From Auriscalpium vulgare (lineage: Eukaryota > Basidiomycota > Agaricomycetes > Russulales > Auriscalpiaceae), in NCBI GenBank assembly GCA_019915015.1, contig JAHBBC010000017.1, positions 1,116,001 to 1,180,000 on the forward strand: a DNA stretch of 64,000 bases. The letters run 5' to 3'. Below the pieces are notes generated by a model that saw only the letters and a program-made list of their open reading frames with translations, had not been told where the DNA came from and did no database searches. This document shows, one piece after another, positions 1-12,364 of the stretch. The translations under genes and the position numbers were made by a program. The first letter of the stretch is position 1, and every line of letters begins with the position of its first letter.

Positions 1-3000
1 GAATCTCGATGGAATTTAAACGAAGTCTGACGCAAATAACATCTGAGGAAATACCTGTGTCAAGCAGTTCTAGTAAAGCCTTGAGAGGGTTGCTGATATC
101 AGCAAATGGGCACCGAGTCGATGACCATCCAGGCCCGCCAAAATGGTCCCAGACCTCCGTGATCCACGACCGAGGCATGATCAGCGTGCCCAGCTTATGG
201 CGCTGATGTATCAATTTCGTCGTGATGAATATGGCGCATATGCGGTCCAGCAGGCTGCACAAAGTCCCGAGGGCGACAGGGACCTTTCTGTCAATTATAT
301 GCCTAAAGATTGATCAGCTGAGTCCATGCGATATAGACCCAGTGTGACATACTGGACAAATCTTATGCCGTCGTCCAGCCTTCCACCATCCTTGAGAAAA
401 GATACGATCCAGCGCATCACATATTGCGGACGCCCCGTACTTGGGTTGGACCATACAAGGTCTTGATTGAATGCTTGAAGAGGGGCATTGATGCACGACA
501 CACGGTGCAAATGCCGATCGGTCGTTCTTTTGTCCAGGCGAAGGCCGAGTATGACCGTGTTCAAGAAGTTGGTCAGGAAGTCATTGTACAGTTCAGGCCG
601 CCTTGGGTTTTGGCTAAAGAGTACGTCCTCGATCCAAGTCCTAATGATGGCAAATAGCTCGGGCACCTTCGGTATCTGATCAAGACGCATGACGAAAATC
701 GACCCGCTGAGATGCTGCATGGGATTGAGTGCGCTCTCGAGGCGCCTTAGCCATTTCCTGAAAATGTGCACCGAGGTTGCTTTAGTAAGGACAAGATCAT
801 ATAGCTCATGAAGTCCCACCTTCTCATTTTAATGCGGGAGACAAAATCCTCACCATAAGGCATGACGTGCAGGTAGTGAACAATCACGATAATCTGGAGA
901 TGAAACAGTATCCGGCGATGATACCAAGCCTCGTCCACTTGGTGGGCTCGTGGCGGAAAATGCTGTGTGTCACAGTGGCCAAAGAAGAGCTTTCTCAGGC
1001 AGGGATTGAAGAAACTAACACGTCCGCATATTTCTTCGAGCTTCTTGACCCGCAGCTGAAGGCGCTCGGATAAAGCGCGACGTAGGGTGTCAGCGAAGAC
1101 CCTGTTTGGTACGGCGTTGCCCGTTGCAATGTTCTCCTCGTTCCATGGGATTCGATCGTAAAGGAAGGTCCCCGGAATGAGAGTCACAAGATCTTCGTTC
1201 CGTCTCCGCACGCCAAACAAAGTCTGCGCGAGTACGGAGTTCCACGGCATCTTGTCCAACGCGAGCAAGTGGATGCCATAAGCATATGTGATGCATCGCT
1301 TCTGAGAGAAAAGAACCGCGACTTCTGTATCCAAGTCCACATGGGACCAGTCGTCGAAGATAAAGTCGAGAGACATGATGAGGACAGCTCGGGGAGTGTC
1401 TCTTCCGACAAGAGCTTTGGCGCGTCGCCGATCGCCGGAATTGATGCTCTCGACCAGGCGAATCTGAAGACATTGCACTCAAAAACATTCACATTGAATA
1501 AAGGCTTACTCACGGTGGAGAGATCTTCATCCCTTAATATTCTGGCACCCAGACTCCCAAGGAGGCTCAAGACAGTACTCATGGGCTCCTTCTCATCATG
1601 CAACCACGAGCGCATGCCAAAGACATATGCCGCCATATGACCGCCACAAGAGCGTCCCTAGCTCTCTCCTGCGAGTCGTTCTGCGTTGAAGATGTGTCCT
1701 GAAGAAGGAGCCTGACACCGTCCAGTACTTTGCCGTCTTTCAGGCACTGTTCCCCAGCTTCTGCAAATTTGTTCTCCTCCGACAGAATGGCAGCATGGGC
1801 ATCACCAAAATCATGGTGGAGCATGAATTCGGCTCGCTCTTCAGCATTGGGGAACAACTCGGCCGCCTTCCTATGAGAAATTCCAGAGTCTCGGGTTGCA
1901 AGACTAATGATGCCGACTTACCCGAGCTGATTGTCCTCCAGATAAGAGTAGCGCGCGACGTCGACTATTTCGCTCCGTACGGACTCGTCGACATGTTGGC
2001 ATGGTCCTTCACGATAGACACAGACTCGTCCAGCATGTTGGCATCGAAAAACTGCCGCGCGGCCTTCGTATACTGCTCTGCCTGATAGTACGCTTCAGCG
2101 GCCTGCTTGTGATAACCAACTTCTTCGTAGCAGTCTCCGGCCTGAGCATAACATACTTGCGCTGACGGTTCTTTTTCGTGTTGGACGCACAATCTAGGAA
2201 TGCAACGGCCGCAGAGACATACGCCTGTCTTCGTTGCTTGGTAGGCACTTGGCTAGCTTCTTGACGGCTCAAGAAAGCCCTTGCAATCGCTGCGTTTTCA
2301 GGGTCCTGAGCGCGATCGAAAGCATCCGCAGCTTCGTCGTAGTGCTGATGCCGCAGATAATTCTCTGCAGAAATGCGCCAGCCTTCGGATTGGGTAGAGA
2401 TCGCAAACCTCGCGATGCTTTCCTGTGACGTAGCAATGATATTTTCAGCGATCCATAGATCCTGCGTGGATACAGTCAATGTGAGACTACGGACTAGGCG
2501 GATGTCGCTACCTTGAGCTGCGCGCAGGCACGCGCATGGTCCACAATCCATAGTCGCTTCTTGGCACGCGTGACAGCGACATAAAGATGCTTCAACTTGA
2601 GTGATTGCAGCCATGAGCATGACAAAGTTCCGCTCCCGTCTGACTGTTGCTCACCTCTGTGACAAGTGAAAGATATTCATCAAGATCGCGGCTCCACCCT
2701 CCAGAAACAGCTGCGTTTATGAGGTGGCGCCAGAGCCTGTCGCTGGCGTATGTTTGCTCGAAAAAGTGATACACCAAAACCTGTAGCAACGCTCAGTCAC
2801 CAGTAGAGTATCGAAGAACTGATGAAACAAATCTCACGTCGTCAAACTCGAGTCCCTTGCTCTGCTCAATGGTCCTACATCCAGAAACCAGCTCAGTCGA
2901 GGTCCATCTCTGATCGATGAGACAAACGCACAGAACAGGATTTCTCGTACCAAGCTCTTTGAAGAGGGCTTTCAGCTTCACACGCGCATCGTGGTCGCGT

Positions 3001-6000
3001 ACCAGAATGCCTGGATCCGATCGTCTCAGCCGGTGCGTGTCATCCATATCAACACCACAAACATTGATTTGAGCCTAACTCCAGGCGGCCATCGCTGCAA
3101 AGGCGAATGTCAGTAATTACACCAAGCTTGTAAGTTGTCTATGCACCCGAGTGGACTGAAGAAAGTTCTCCGGGGCCAAGACCTGTGTCATTGATGAACA
3201 ACGGTTTGTCGCCAGCGATAATCCCCTTCTCCCGCTCCAGTTTGTCCACTGCCCGAGGAAAAAGACGAAGGAGATCGATTATAGATTGCGCGCATCGCAC
3301 AATACTGCCTTGCGAGCGGTAGTTGACTAGTAACTGAAACAGTGGGGGCTGTTCGACTCGAACAGGGCGTCGAAGAGCGGCTGCGTTTGACTTCTGCAAT
3401 ATTCACACATCAGACATTATTGTCATGTCGATAGGGGCAACCGACGCACCTCATATCGATACAAGAATGCTATCAACTCTTGAAAACGGAAAGCGCTTCC
3501 TGCTGCAATTGTCTGGGCCGTGTCACCAGCCCAGAAGAGTCCACGCGGATTAGTACACAAGATGCGTAGCACTGGAAATTGTAAGCGTAGAATAGCCCAG
3601 AGAAAAAAGGCAGTGGCTTACAGATGAGGTCGATAAGCAGGTTGTCCTGCACTTCATCAATATACCTAACGCGAAGTCACGTTATTTGCCATGATACGGG
3701 CTGCTTACAGTGACTTCGACTTACAGATAGTCGACTTTTCTGCCGATGACGCCATTCTCTTGAATGAATCGCAGTGCCTCGTGTGTTCTGCGCAGCTGGG
3801 AGATCAGGAGGGATGCAAAGTTTGTAGCTCGGAAAGCTCGTTTGAAGTGCACTTACCTGTCCGCCGCATCGCGCTCCCTGCGCTGTACCCTCCGTTGTTG
3901 ATACGCTTCGAAGAGCGCATAGTAGCCGTGCTGATCCCGTTTACGCTCATAGTCCTGGCTGTCGAGAGCGTAATTTGGCGCAGCTAAGCTACCTTCGGAT
4001 CCCTTGATCAGCCCTGACAGCATGCGTCAGGAGATAGGCAATGGGAGTCACAGCCTTCGTACCTATGATCTCGCTAAAAACCAAGGTCGGTGCTGCGATG
4101 GTTCGGCGCAACATTTAGTGATGGCTGTACTGCGCAGTTAAAGAGGAACGCACATAGTCCAGACGTCATGCTTTGCGGGAAGTGAGGCCAGTATTTCTCC
4201 CGGAAGGTGCTATACGTGACGAGGTCTCCTGACGATTGAAATGCCGCCGGGGCTTCCTCGCATTTTGATCCCGCTTTGAAATCGGCCTCGAGCAAGATGA
4301 AGAGCTTGGGGCATGGCATGAGAACAATCACGACTACAAAATGAAGTGACTTACATCATCGGTGGTAATGAACAAAGGGAAATGCGCATCCGATAATTCG
4401 CTGAATCGTGCAGGTAAGTCGGGGCGCCCGTTCCCACGATCATCGAGAGTCGACCACAGGCTCGAGCTTTCTCGGCGCGCCGCCCAGCTTGCAATCCTGT
4501 CGACGATATGTGCGGGCACATGTAACCCTACAGTGAGTGACTCAAGGAACTCGACGAAATCGTTCTCGACCTTCTCTGCCAAGTGGCGGGACTTCGTGAC
4601 GAACATCTGCCGGGGACGAGGCTCGCTACTGCCCGACGCCGCGAGGTTTGCCCACGCTTTTTCGATCCCGAATATCTTCAGAACGATAGTCGTTGTTTTC
4701 CTGTCCCGGAGCGTCAACTAAGTTCATAGAGGCCATGGCGTGTAGACTGACCCTGTCCCGCTGCGTCCGATAACGTAGCATGAATCGGTGTGTTCTACTA
4801 CCGCTTGTTCCTCTTCCCTGCGAAAAAACAGGTCAAGCCTCGCAACTCCGACTGATCGCAACCCACTCACGATATACGAAACACATGGGCGAGGTCTTTG
4901 CCTGCTAGGATGCCTTGCATGATAAGAGAGTCAGTTGTGTTCAAAATTGGGGTGTTGAGGTTGTTTACCGCTCCAGACATTCTGCAAACGCCGAAATGCC
5001 AATCAGCAAGACACATGCGTATACGTGAACAGAGACAACAGTCACCTGCGAGAGTAAAGTGTATTTTTGAATGCTGATAAGTACAGTCGTCACAGCCGAT
5101 GAGTCACGTGTCACGAGGGAATGTACTGAGGACTCACGCAAGACTCGAGGTATTCACCTGGAGTGGTATCAGTATGGATCTCATGCTACAAGAACGTCCA
5201 CTACGTACTGCGCCTGAAGATAAGGGACGGAGTTGGGCCACGGATGGCATGATGCGCTCGTTGATTGCCGCCGGGGCCCCATTACTGTCAAAGTACATTG
5301 GTGCGAAGACGTCGTCGCCCCCGTTTCGAGGGTGATTCCTCGCACGACAGCTAAAGGCCCGGTTAGAATTCATATACGACGAAGATGATGTGCGAGGAGA
5401 CTTCTTGACGTATCGCGAGCCGTTCTTGGCCGCGATCTGGCAACCGAGGTCGTCCCAATTTTCCCTCTTCACCTCGATGTGATTGTAGAAACCATATATC
5501 GTCAGGACTGTTTTGTTCGTAAAGTCAGCGACGCGATACTTAAGGACAATATTTGGGCAGCCACCTTGATGATTGTACTGCCGACGAAGCTTAGCCGGAG
5601 ACCTAGAAAATCACGGGATGCACGTACTCTGATACCGGGTTCCGGGATCCAGTCGACCTGATACTGCGACGAGAAATGTAAAGTGAGGCCCGTAGCTTAG
5701 AACCTTGCAGTTGCAACAGCTCTCGTACCACGATCCTCATGTCCCCAGGACATCTTGCTTCGAATATATCAACGGGGCTCTTGAATGTCAGCTTCTTCTG
5801 AGTGGTCCGTGAGAAACGACCCTCAGATAGCTCTCTACACCATATCAAATTACAGCCTGGGACAACACTCAGAGAAATCGTGGACGTACTTCAGCTTAGA
5901 CGAGAGCACGTCAAAAGTGCGGGAATCGCCGTGGCGGATCTTGGACAGAAAACCCGCAGCGTCGCGACGAGGATAAAGATGCCATTCACCGAAGTCACTG

Positions 6001-7254
6001 GGTGTGTCGAAGGACAAGTCGGCCTTCAAGGAGCTTGTCGGAGCTATAGCGTAGGCTGTAGGGTCGACGGCATCGGTAGGTGATTGTAAATCTATATCGG
6101 GTTCTGTCGGAGATGCTAGCTGTGCAACTGCCAGTTCCGGGATATTCTCTCGGAGGTAGAGTTCGCGGAACAACTCCTGCGTGGGCCGGCTTCGAAAGGC
6201 GACCAAGATTTGCTGCGAGGAGGCAATGAGCTCAAAAAAGGCTCTTCCTTCCCGTTCGAAATCAGCGTACCTGCATGATGTCTCTCTGACGAGATAGAAT
6301 GGTCCTTGCCAGAGTCTCTGCTCCAGCGCGACTCGAAGGGACCTGGACGCTCATGAGTCGAAAAGCTTGATCATCCACTTTGAGTTGAGGTTTCGCAATG
6401 GCCCTGGACTGCCTCCGCGGACGAGAGACGGACTTCCTTCTGGATGTTGTATCGTTCTCATCCTGGGCAAGAAAGTCAGGCTCTCCAAGCATTGACACGA
6501 GCTCCGCGAGAACAGGAGGCGCGCGTTCGACGTCGGTGCGCCATTGGTCCACATTCTGCGCTCGCGCACCGCCTGGTAGGTCCGCACGCCATAGGGACAG
6601 AGACAAGCGGGACAGCGCGTGTGGAGGACAAGAGTCGGAGGTGTACTCTTCGATTGTAGTCGGGAAATTCTGTAGCATTGCGGCCGTCAGTTTGTCAAAG
6701 GCGTTTTGACGAACCGCTGACCACGGCGGCGCATGAGTAGACTTCTGCGGAGAAATGATGGAAGACGCACCGGACAGGACAAATTCGAGGGTATTTTTCT
6801 GGTCTGATTGAAGACAGTACCGGAGTACGGGTAGGGATGTTTCTTCATCTATGAAGTCCTGCAAAACAGACACAGCGTCGGTAAGAGCTTCTCCACCGTC
6901 CAGTGAGGCAGGATGAAAGACGTGGAATGTCTGTAAGCTGAACGTATAATGGTCCTTGGGAGATGACTGCATCTTCAGCTCAGTGGGTAGGCACAAGACA
7001 GGGAGAAGGCCTGTCGAGCTCAGGCTAACGGTCGGCGATATAGACTCTTGTGGAGGCGAAACGAGGCAAACATGTGTCTCCGCAGCCTTCCAAACACCAG
7101 GACGCAATAGTCCTACCGTAAGTGTCCATCTGGCACATGCTGTGATATGAAGGAAGGGCAGCCTATCCAGGGGCGTCAGAGAGACTGCGATGGGCAAGAT
7201 AGTGCATAAACGCCGCGGCGAAGTATCTAACTTCCATCAGAAAGTCAGGGCATT
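1..7254 (-). CDS. TRANK1-like SF1 (UvrD-type) helicase, copy 1, 3' end beyond window
   Basis: This is a very large multi-exon protein of the TPR/ankyrin TRANK1-like helicase family, an SF1 P-loop ATPase whose cellular role is not established in fungi. The N-terminal repeat-like exon lies at about 6262-7254 (it contains AETHVCLVSPPQES and KDHYTFSLQTF). The Walker A motif GRSGTGKTTT is split by a 51-bp intron (4701-4751) and splices back exactly. Walker B reads YIDEVQDNLL near 3644-3658. A helical repeat region follows (EGWRISAENYL, YYQAEQYTKAARQFF). The sequence at 1-290 (MPRSWITEVWDHFGG) matches copy 2 and shows that the gene continues past the left edge. The true start is not visible: the frame stays coding upstream of the first exon candidate up to the inverted-repeat element at 7255. 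At least two single-base frame breaks are seen, near 2190 (an A-run) and near 7225. The family is certain, the exon borders are not. Confidence 0.82.
4701..4751 (-). other. Intron inside the Walker A codons of TRANK1-like copy 1
   Basis: On the minus strand the intron begins GTCAGT and ends GGGACAG. Joining the flanking exons gives ACA GGG AAA ACA ACG, which restores Gly-Lys-Thr-Thr of the P-loop. The intron splits the glycine codon before the catalytic lysine. The intact splice argues that this copy was recently functional here. Confidence 0.8.
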
Positions 7255-8670
7255 GGAAAGTACGGCGGTTTTGTACGGCGCCGTCACACGGCCGGAGTAC
7301 GGCGTTGATTCCGGCTTCTCGGCAGGCCCGATTCCGCCTCCCTGATTTAGATTCCCGCTATCCCACCTCTACACTTGCTGCATCCTGCTCCCGCCCGCCC
7401 TTTCCGCCGTCCGCCGCTCCAACGATGGCATCAACAACGACAGCACACGCCCGCCGCATTGTACGATCAGGAAGGGCGCTGGGCGTGAATGAACGTCGTT
7501 GCAGCCGCCTCGCGCGCTGCAATTGCGGGTCTGAGTTGCGCGCCTTAGGTTCCTTAACCGCCGCACCGCGCGGCTGACATCGAAGACGGTACCCCCCGCC
7601 CGCTCGTATGATCAGGAAGGGTGACAATGACAGGCATGAATGTAAGTACGTCGTCGGCTCCTCGCGCTGCAACTGTGGGCTATTGTTTTGGGTCACTCAA
7701 CAGCGCTTGCGCACAGCTGGCGACTGCGAGACCCTAGCCCTGCATGCCCTCGCACCGTAGCACGACATCCCCCGCATACATTTGTACTTACACATGGAAG
7801 AGACAATATATCACCCTATGTCTGTCTCCTCGCCGTTCCTGCGCGCCTTCCGCCGTTCTCCTGCTCGAGCCTGCCGCCCCGCCAGTCGCTCGATGTGATC
7901 GTGCCCGTGCGCGCCCTCCACCGCCCGCTCTCCTTCTCAAGCACCCCTGCAGCGCGTGCGTGCACGCCCCGCCCCGCCCCGCCCCTGCCTCCGCAAAAGG
8001 ATACCATATGTTTGATACGGCAGCCTTCGAGAGTGCAGACTTGCTCGCATGTCGCGCTGACGGCTACGTTGCGGCTACGTATGCGATGATCATGACGACG
8101 ACGAGCGGCCAACAGGGAAGGAGGTCAAAGTCGGCGCCGAGAGGCAGGCACGATGGGCAGCCGGTGCAGGTGTTCACCGTGTTGGGCGGGGCAAACGATT
8201 GGGAGGGAGCTGCCGAGTCGATGTGTAGGTTTACCTCGAAAGACTGTGAATAATCCCACAGTTATATTGTACAAGGGAAAAAATCACCGTGATATATACG
8301 GGTGCTCGCAAGCATTGCCCCACACTGGTGGAAATAATTCAGAATTTCATGACCAGTGTCTTGACGGTGGTGTGAGTCAAGCGTGGCCGTACGGTAGTGA
8401 AAGCACGACCGCGCGCCTGGCGCTGACTCGTACCGGCATCGGTGCATTGTGACCTTAGCTGACAATCTGCGCCAGGGCAGCCGTCTCGAAAAGATTATCG
8501 TGGTCCGGTCGAATGTAACGACTCGAGAATTATAGTGGGCAGGCGGGACGGGCACTGACGTCGCAGATCGGGTGCCAGATCTGAGACAGATTGCTCTGGG
8601 CCTATCTAGACCGGCCGATCGCCGTACTCAACGCCGTACTCCGGCCGTACAAAAAACCGCCGTACTTTCC
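7255..8670. mobile_element. Inverted-repeat DNA element (about 1.4 kb) at the 5' side of TRANK1-like copy 1
   Basis: The two ends are inverted copies. The left arm at 7255-7313 starts GGAAAGTACGGCGGTTTTG. The right arm at 8616-8670 has the same sequence in reverse complement, with small indels and an extra 11 bases in the left arm. The arms are built from GTACGGCG subunits. Both sides carry ATT (7252-7254 and 8671-8673), which could be a 3-bp target duplication, as PIF/Harbinger-type elements make, but three bases may match by chance. The interior has no transposase I recognise, so the element would be non-autonomous. It contains an imperfect direct repeat around GATCAGGAAGGG at about 7464-7530 and 7606-7680. 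Confidence 0.6.
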
Positions 8671-8890
8671 ATTTCCCGGATGTCCTCACTTCCATAGGAG
8701 GCGTCGGACGAGAGCTTGATCCCCCATGATCGAGAGTCCGCAGTCGTCTCGCGACACGAGATGGCGGCGACCTGCTGCTTCTCATCTGAGAGACGCTCTT
8801 GAGTACTTGAACGGGTGGAAAGATAGGCGCACCGAGGCTATAGCTCTTACATAGCGCGCAGTTGCATGGCGGCCTCGAGCCCATCAACGT
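8671..8890 (-). other. Possible upstream exon of TRANK1-like copy 1, cut off by the 7255-8670 element
   Basis: Read on the minus strand, one frame stays open from about 8887 to the element border. If the element and one ATT are removed, the frame continues into DFLMEV and then, after one missing base, into LDTSPRRLCTIL and the recognised first exon. This suggests the element lies inside a coding exon or a short intron. The residues in this segment are not conserved enough for me to confirm that they belong to the family. Confidence 0.35.
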
Positions 8891-10280
8891 TCATGCGCAG
8901 GGCCGCCGCGACAGTCACAATCCACCGCACGGCGTGCACTTCCTCACAGCCTTTCCTGCAAACATTCATACCTCACATCGCAGAAGGTTCGTAGCCAGCA
9001 TACGCGGTGGAAGTTTGGTGAGTTTTAGGGCAGGATACAAGCACGCGTTGTCTGCGGTGCCTCTGCGATTCCGCGCGCTTTGTATTGCGCTGCTGCGCTT
9101 CTACAACACACGCGCACCTCTCTCTCTTCGATATGTACACTCTCTTGATCCTTCAAGCTCCAAACCTGCCCCGACGCCCTATATCCCACTGACGGCCTTT
9201 GCCGACATCGTCCTCGAGTTGTCGTCAGAGGGGCCATGATCGCCGAGCGTGTCGGCCTCTCCCCACCCCGACCTATTACGCTCATCGGCAGCCTGCCCCC
9301 ACGTTCCACAGGCCCCGGCTCTCAAGGCTACGTCCGCCGCTTCCCACGGCCACGCAGCGCCCTGCGATCGCCGCCACGCTGAGGTGCGCGACAGTCTAGG
9401 TGCGTGTCGCTCTGCGCGTCGTTTGCGATGTGGCTGACGTGCATGCAAACACTTCCGGAAGAAGAACGGTGTCGGGGGGGGGGGGGGGGGGGACGTGCCC
9501 CGTGGACACTGACGGGGTTCTTCGATGGGCACGAGCAAGTGTCGTGCGGAACCGCCTGATACGCCTCTGTATGACGACTCGCGTCACTTCGTTACCAATG
9601 TGCCTGCACTACGGCCGCAACCACAACTTATATTTCCGTGCGCATTCGCTCTCTTCGCTCCTTCTATAAACTCATACTACGCGCATCAGTTGGATTTGAA
9701 GCCGTTCGAACGCGCTCGCTGCGACCGTAGGGTTCAAGGAGGGTCCGTCAGAGCGTGCACGGTGCGCATACATCGCGCTAACTTCGCATCTGCTCCACCT
9801 AAACGCACTAGGAAAGCCTGTACACCTCGTTGTTTGCTCCGGCCAGAATTTACGCTCGCATCCTGTCGCGCTCGAGGTGGTCACTTGCGTGCCTCCTGCT
9901 CAGTGCCGTATAAAAGGCTCGAGTGCGAGTATGGACGGTGGTAGATGGCTGACCACTGCAATGGCTTGCGACGTACAATTGTAGCGCTCCGGCCTATGTA
10001 CCGTCCAAACGTTGTCAATGCTTCACCGAGATCTTGTCCCACCGCGAAGATACATCACCTGTCTCGCATCTTCCGACACAGCAGTAGGCCTTCCTTGCGT
10101 CCTCACAGCAACTGTCCTTCCGCGCTGCTGGGACCTTAAGCGGGATGAAGCGCTCTGAGCGCTTGCTCGTTACCCTCGCGCCCGCATTTGGCCTGAAACT
10201 CTGATTGCCGAAGGCTCCAGGGTGCCATGACAGTGTACAACATCCTATGACAGCCGTGTACTGCTATAACCTGTCGACAG
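8891..10280. other. No gene recognised; TATA-like sites and a poly-G run
   Basis: Short open frames on both strands are arginine- and serine-rich, as expected from GC-rich noncoding DNA. TATA-like strings occur at about 9664 (TATAAACT) and 9909 (TATAAAAG), the latter without a convincing gene after it. More 5' exons of TRANK1-like copy 1 could lie here in degraded form, but I could not align any. Confidence 0.4.
9474..9492. repeat. Run of 19 G
   Basis: This is an uninterrupted G homopolymer in unassigned sequence. With the runs at 14645-14746 and 20699-20710 it fits low-quality base calling better than biology. Confidence 0.7.
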
Positions 10281-10396
10281 TCAGTCGCAGTGTTGTTCCA
10301 ATGATTGATTGGTCTATTTTCGGTGTTGTTTCCGGTCGGTATGTATTCTCTAGCGTCCTTGGGGCATCAAGACATGGCCTGCTTTTTTCTTCTCGT

Positions 10397-10403
10397 TATA
10401 AAG
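10397..10403 (+). promoter_or_regulatory. TATA box of the decayed gene copy at 10459
   Basis: TATAAAG is followed by GCGCTCTCGCC. The intact paralogue has TATAAAA followed by CGCTCTCGCC at 35545. In both loci the ATG lies 62-73 bases downstream, so the core promoter was duplicated with the gene. Confidence 0.65.
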
Positions 10404-10458
10404 CGCTCTCGCCCTTGTTCATTCGTGTTCATCCCCCTTCCCTTCACTTCTCTACTGA

Positions 10459-11830
10459 ATGGCGTCAACAGTTTGGAGCATGCTCCTAAAGAGATTCCTT
10501 CAAAGACGTCCTTCCTCAGCACTACTCATCCCTATCGATGCCGCGTATGTTTGTCTTCAGGCCTAGAATCCGGTCGCCACCCTGAGGCATTGAAAGACCC
10601 AATCGCGACTGAGCAGCCCGCTGCTCTGACACGAAGAGTACGTTGGGTACATCTCCCGGTACGTCGCAATCGTACTTTGACATGTTGCTTCTGAACCGGA
10701 CATTTACATAGTTCGCGATTTTCACAGTATCGCCAGAGCGCAGATTTCCCATTCAATGCACTGTCACTGCTCAGCAATACATACCATTGCATCGGCCGCC
10801 GCCCTACCGGGAAACTATGTTCGTCCGCGATTGCTCCGGCGGACACATCTGAGCCGTATGGGCTTGTCCCCCCCTCCTCTTCCTTGGAGCGGCCTTTGTC
10901 ATAACACGCTGAACGCAATCGACTCCGCGTGTCGACGGACCGGGGCCCAGACATAGACCACAGCCTTGTCGCCGATGATTCCCTATACCAAGACTTCATA
11001 CATGGCTCGAGTAATCAAAAACGACGTTTCTCCGTCAAAGTTATCTGCGGGCGGTATACGAGGCTGCTCATCCACAACCGTCCTACACTACGCCATTCCC
11101 GCGGGTCCTCGTTCTGCCAACCCGTACAGAATTAGAGTTATGGACACAGGAAGTTTTGCGAGATCCTTTCGCGTCCTGGAGGACCAGAAGTCAGTTCAAT
11201 GCCGTTGTTGGAAAACAACTCTTTGACGTCGATCTGTCCACCGTCGCCGAGTTCACGGATCAAAACATTTTTTCGAGGAGATTGCCGCTGTGGAAGGTAA
11301 ATATTGTGGCCCAGTAATTCGCTCCCCACCTGACACTTCACCCACAGCATCCGGGCTGAATCCGAGGCGCGGAGGCGGCGCGCAGGACGGCTGTCAGTGC
11401 ACGATTAGAGAAGTAGCGTGAGCATATGCTGCCATAGCACAGCAAGCCATAAGTGTGAGCTTGCTATCCATGTACTTTGTATGGAAAATGGCCTAATCTT
11501 CTCTCGACGTAGCTTCAAGCCTTTTCTCGCGGCTTCTGGCAAGACGCGTGCCAAAGTTAGTCCCAAGTCTCTTCCGAGAAACCTGTGCCGCGATGAGAAG
11601 CTCAAGACGACTCTTGGGCTCGCTCGCTATATACGATCAGAATGGTAGGACATCGGGGCCGGCTCTGCACGACTTTCTTCGCATGATTCTGACGCGCCGT
11701 TGACAGGCATGCTTTCGTTATCTCGTGCGTCATATCCGTCGCGCGCGGTCATGTTCTCCCGCCGCGCCGGGTTTGGCAGACGTCCGCAAGATAGGTTGTC
11801 GTATCTGAGCTGGGGACTCGGTTACTTTGT
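10459..11830 (+). pseudogene. Decayed paralogue of the hypothetical gene at 35618-37123
   Basis: The nucleotide and protein similarity to 35618-37123 runs in order through the whole locus: the start (ATGGC after TCTACTGA), NPVATL, EEYVGYISR, PLPWSGLCHNTLNAID, DIDHSLV, the FDVDLSTVAEFTD segment near 11220-11260, RAESEA, the SRLL/PK segment near 11520, and a 3' exon matching the paralogue's cysteine-rich end (GCAGACGTCCGCAAGATAGG). Stops and frame changes break it repeatedly, for example before NPVATL. Homology continues about 100 bases past the paralogue's stop. The function of the family is unknown to me. No transposon lies in its promoter, so it supplies the empty-site comparison for the paralogue. 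Confidence 0.75.
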
Positions 11831-12364
11831 GCGTTGTCTAGCCGGTTTAAGCTAAGTATTAGTTCACTGTCCACTACTTATGCATCAATTGAACATCTGA
11901 TACGCTCCCTTTCGACAACTCCTTCTCGACCCACCAAGTAACATACTTGCGCAAGCACTTGCTTAGTATCGTCGAAGCCATCCAAGGAAGGCCTTCCAAG
12001 GCGCAGCCCCATCCGAGGCCTGTTCGGAACAATCTTAAGCCGCCTTCTTCGTACTCAGGATTCCGGCTGCCAGATTGCGAGGAGTGGGGACGATGTTATG
12101 ACAGACGCGATGCACACACGACAATTCAGCTCAAGTCTAGCTAATAAGTCGTGGCTTTCTGCCAAGGTCTGAAGACGTCACTTTCATTAGGAAGGTTCCA
12201 CTGGCAGAATACATGTGTATGAAGGATATATGATGCCAGATCATAAGGTAATTAGTACAGTCACAGCAAATTGAAAGGAGAGACGAGGATAAGAGGGCAG
12301 AGGGAGATGAACATGAACCAACGGGGCGAACATGCAAACGACAAAGTCACAAAAGAATACTCAG
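11831..12364. other. Junction between the duplicated hypothetical gene and the dynein fragment
   Basis: No gene is recognised. Up to about 11960 the sequence still resembles 37123-37230. From about 12140 to 12364 one minus-strand frame could be further dynein tail sequence (FVTL near 12345), but the resemblance is weak. Whatever ended the dynein gene lies in this stretch. Confidence 0.4.
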
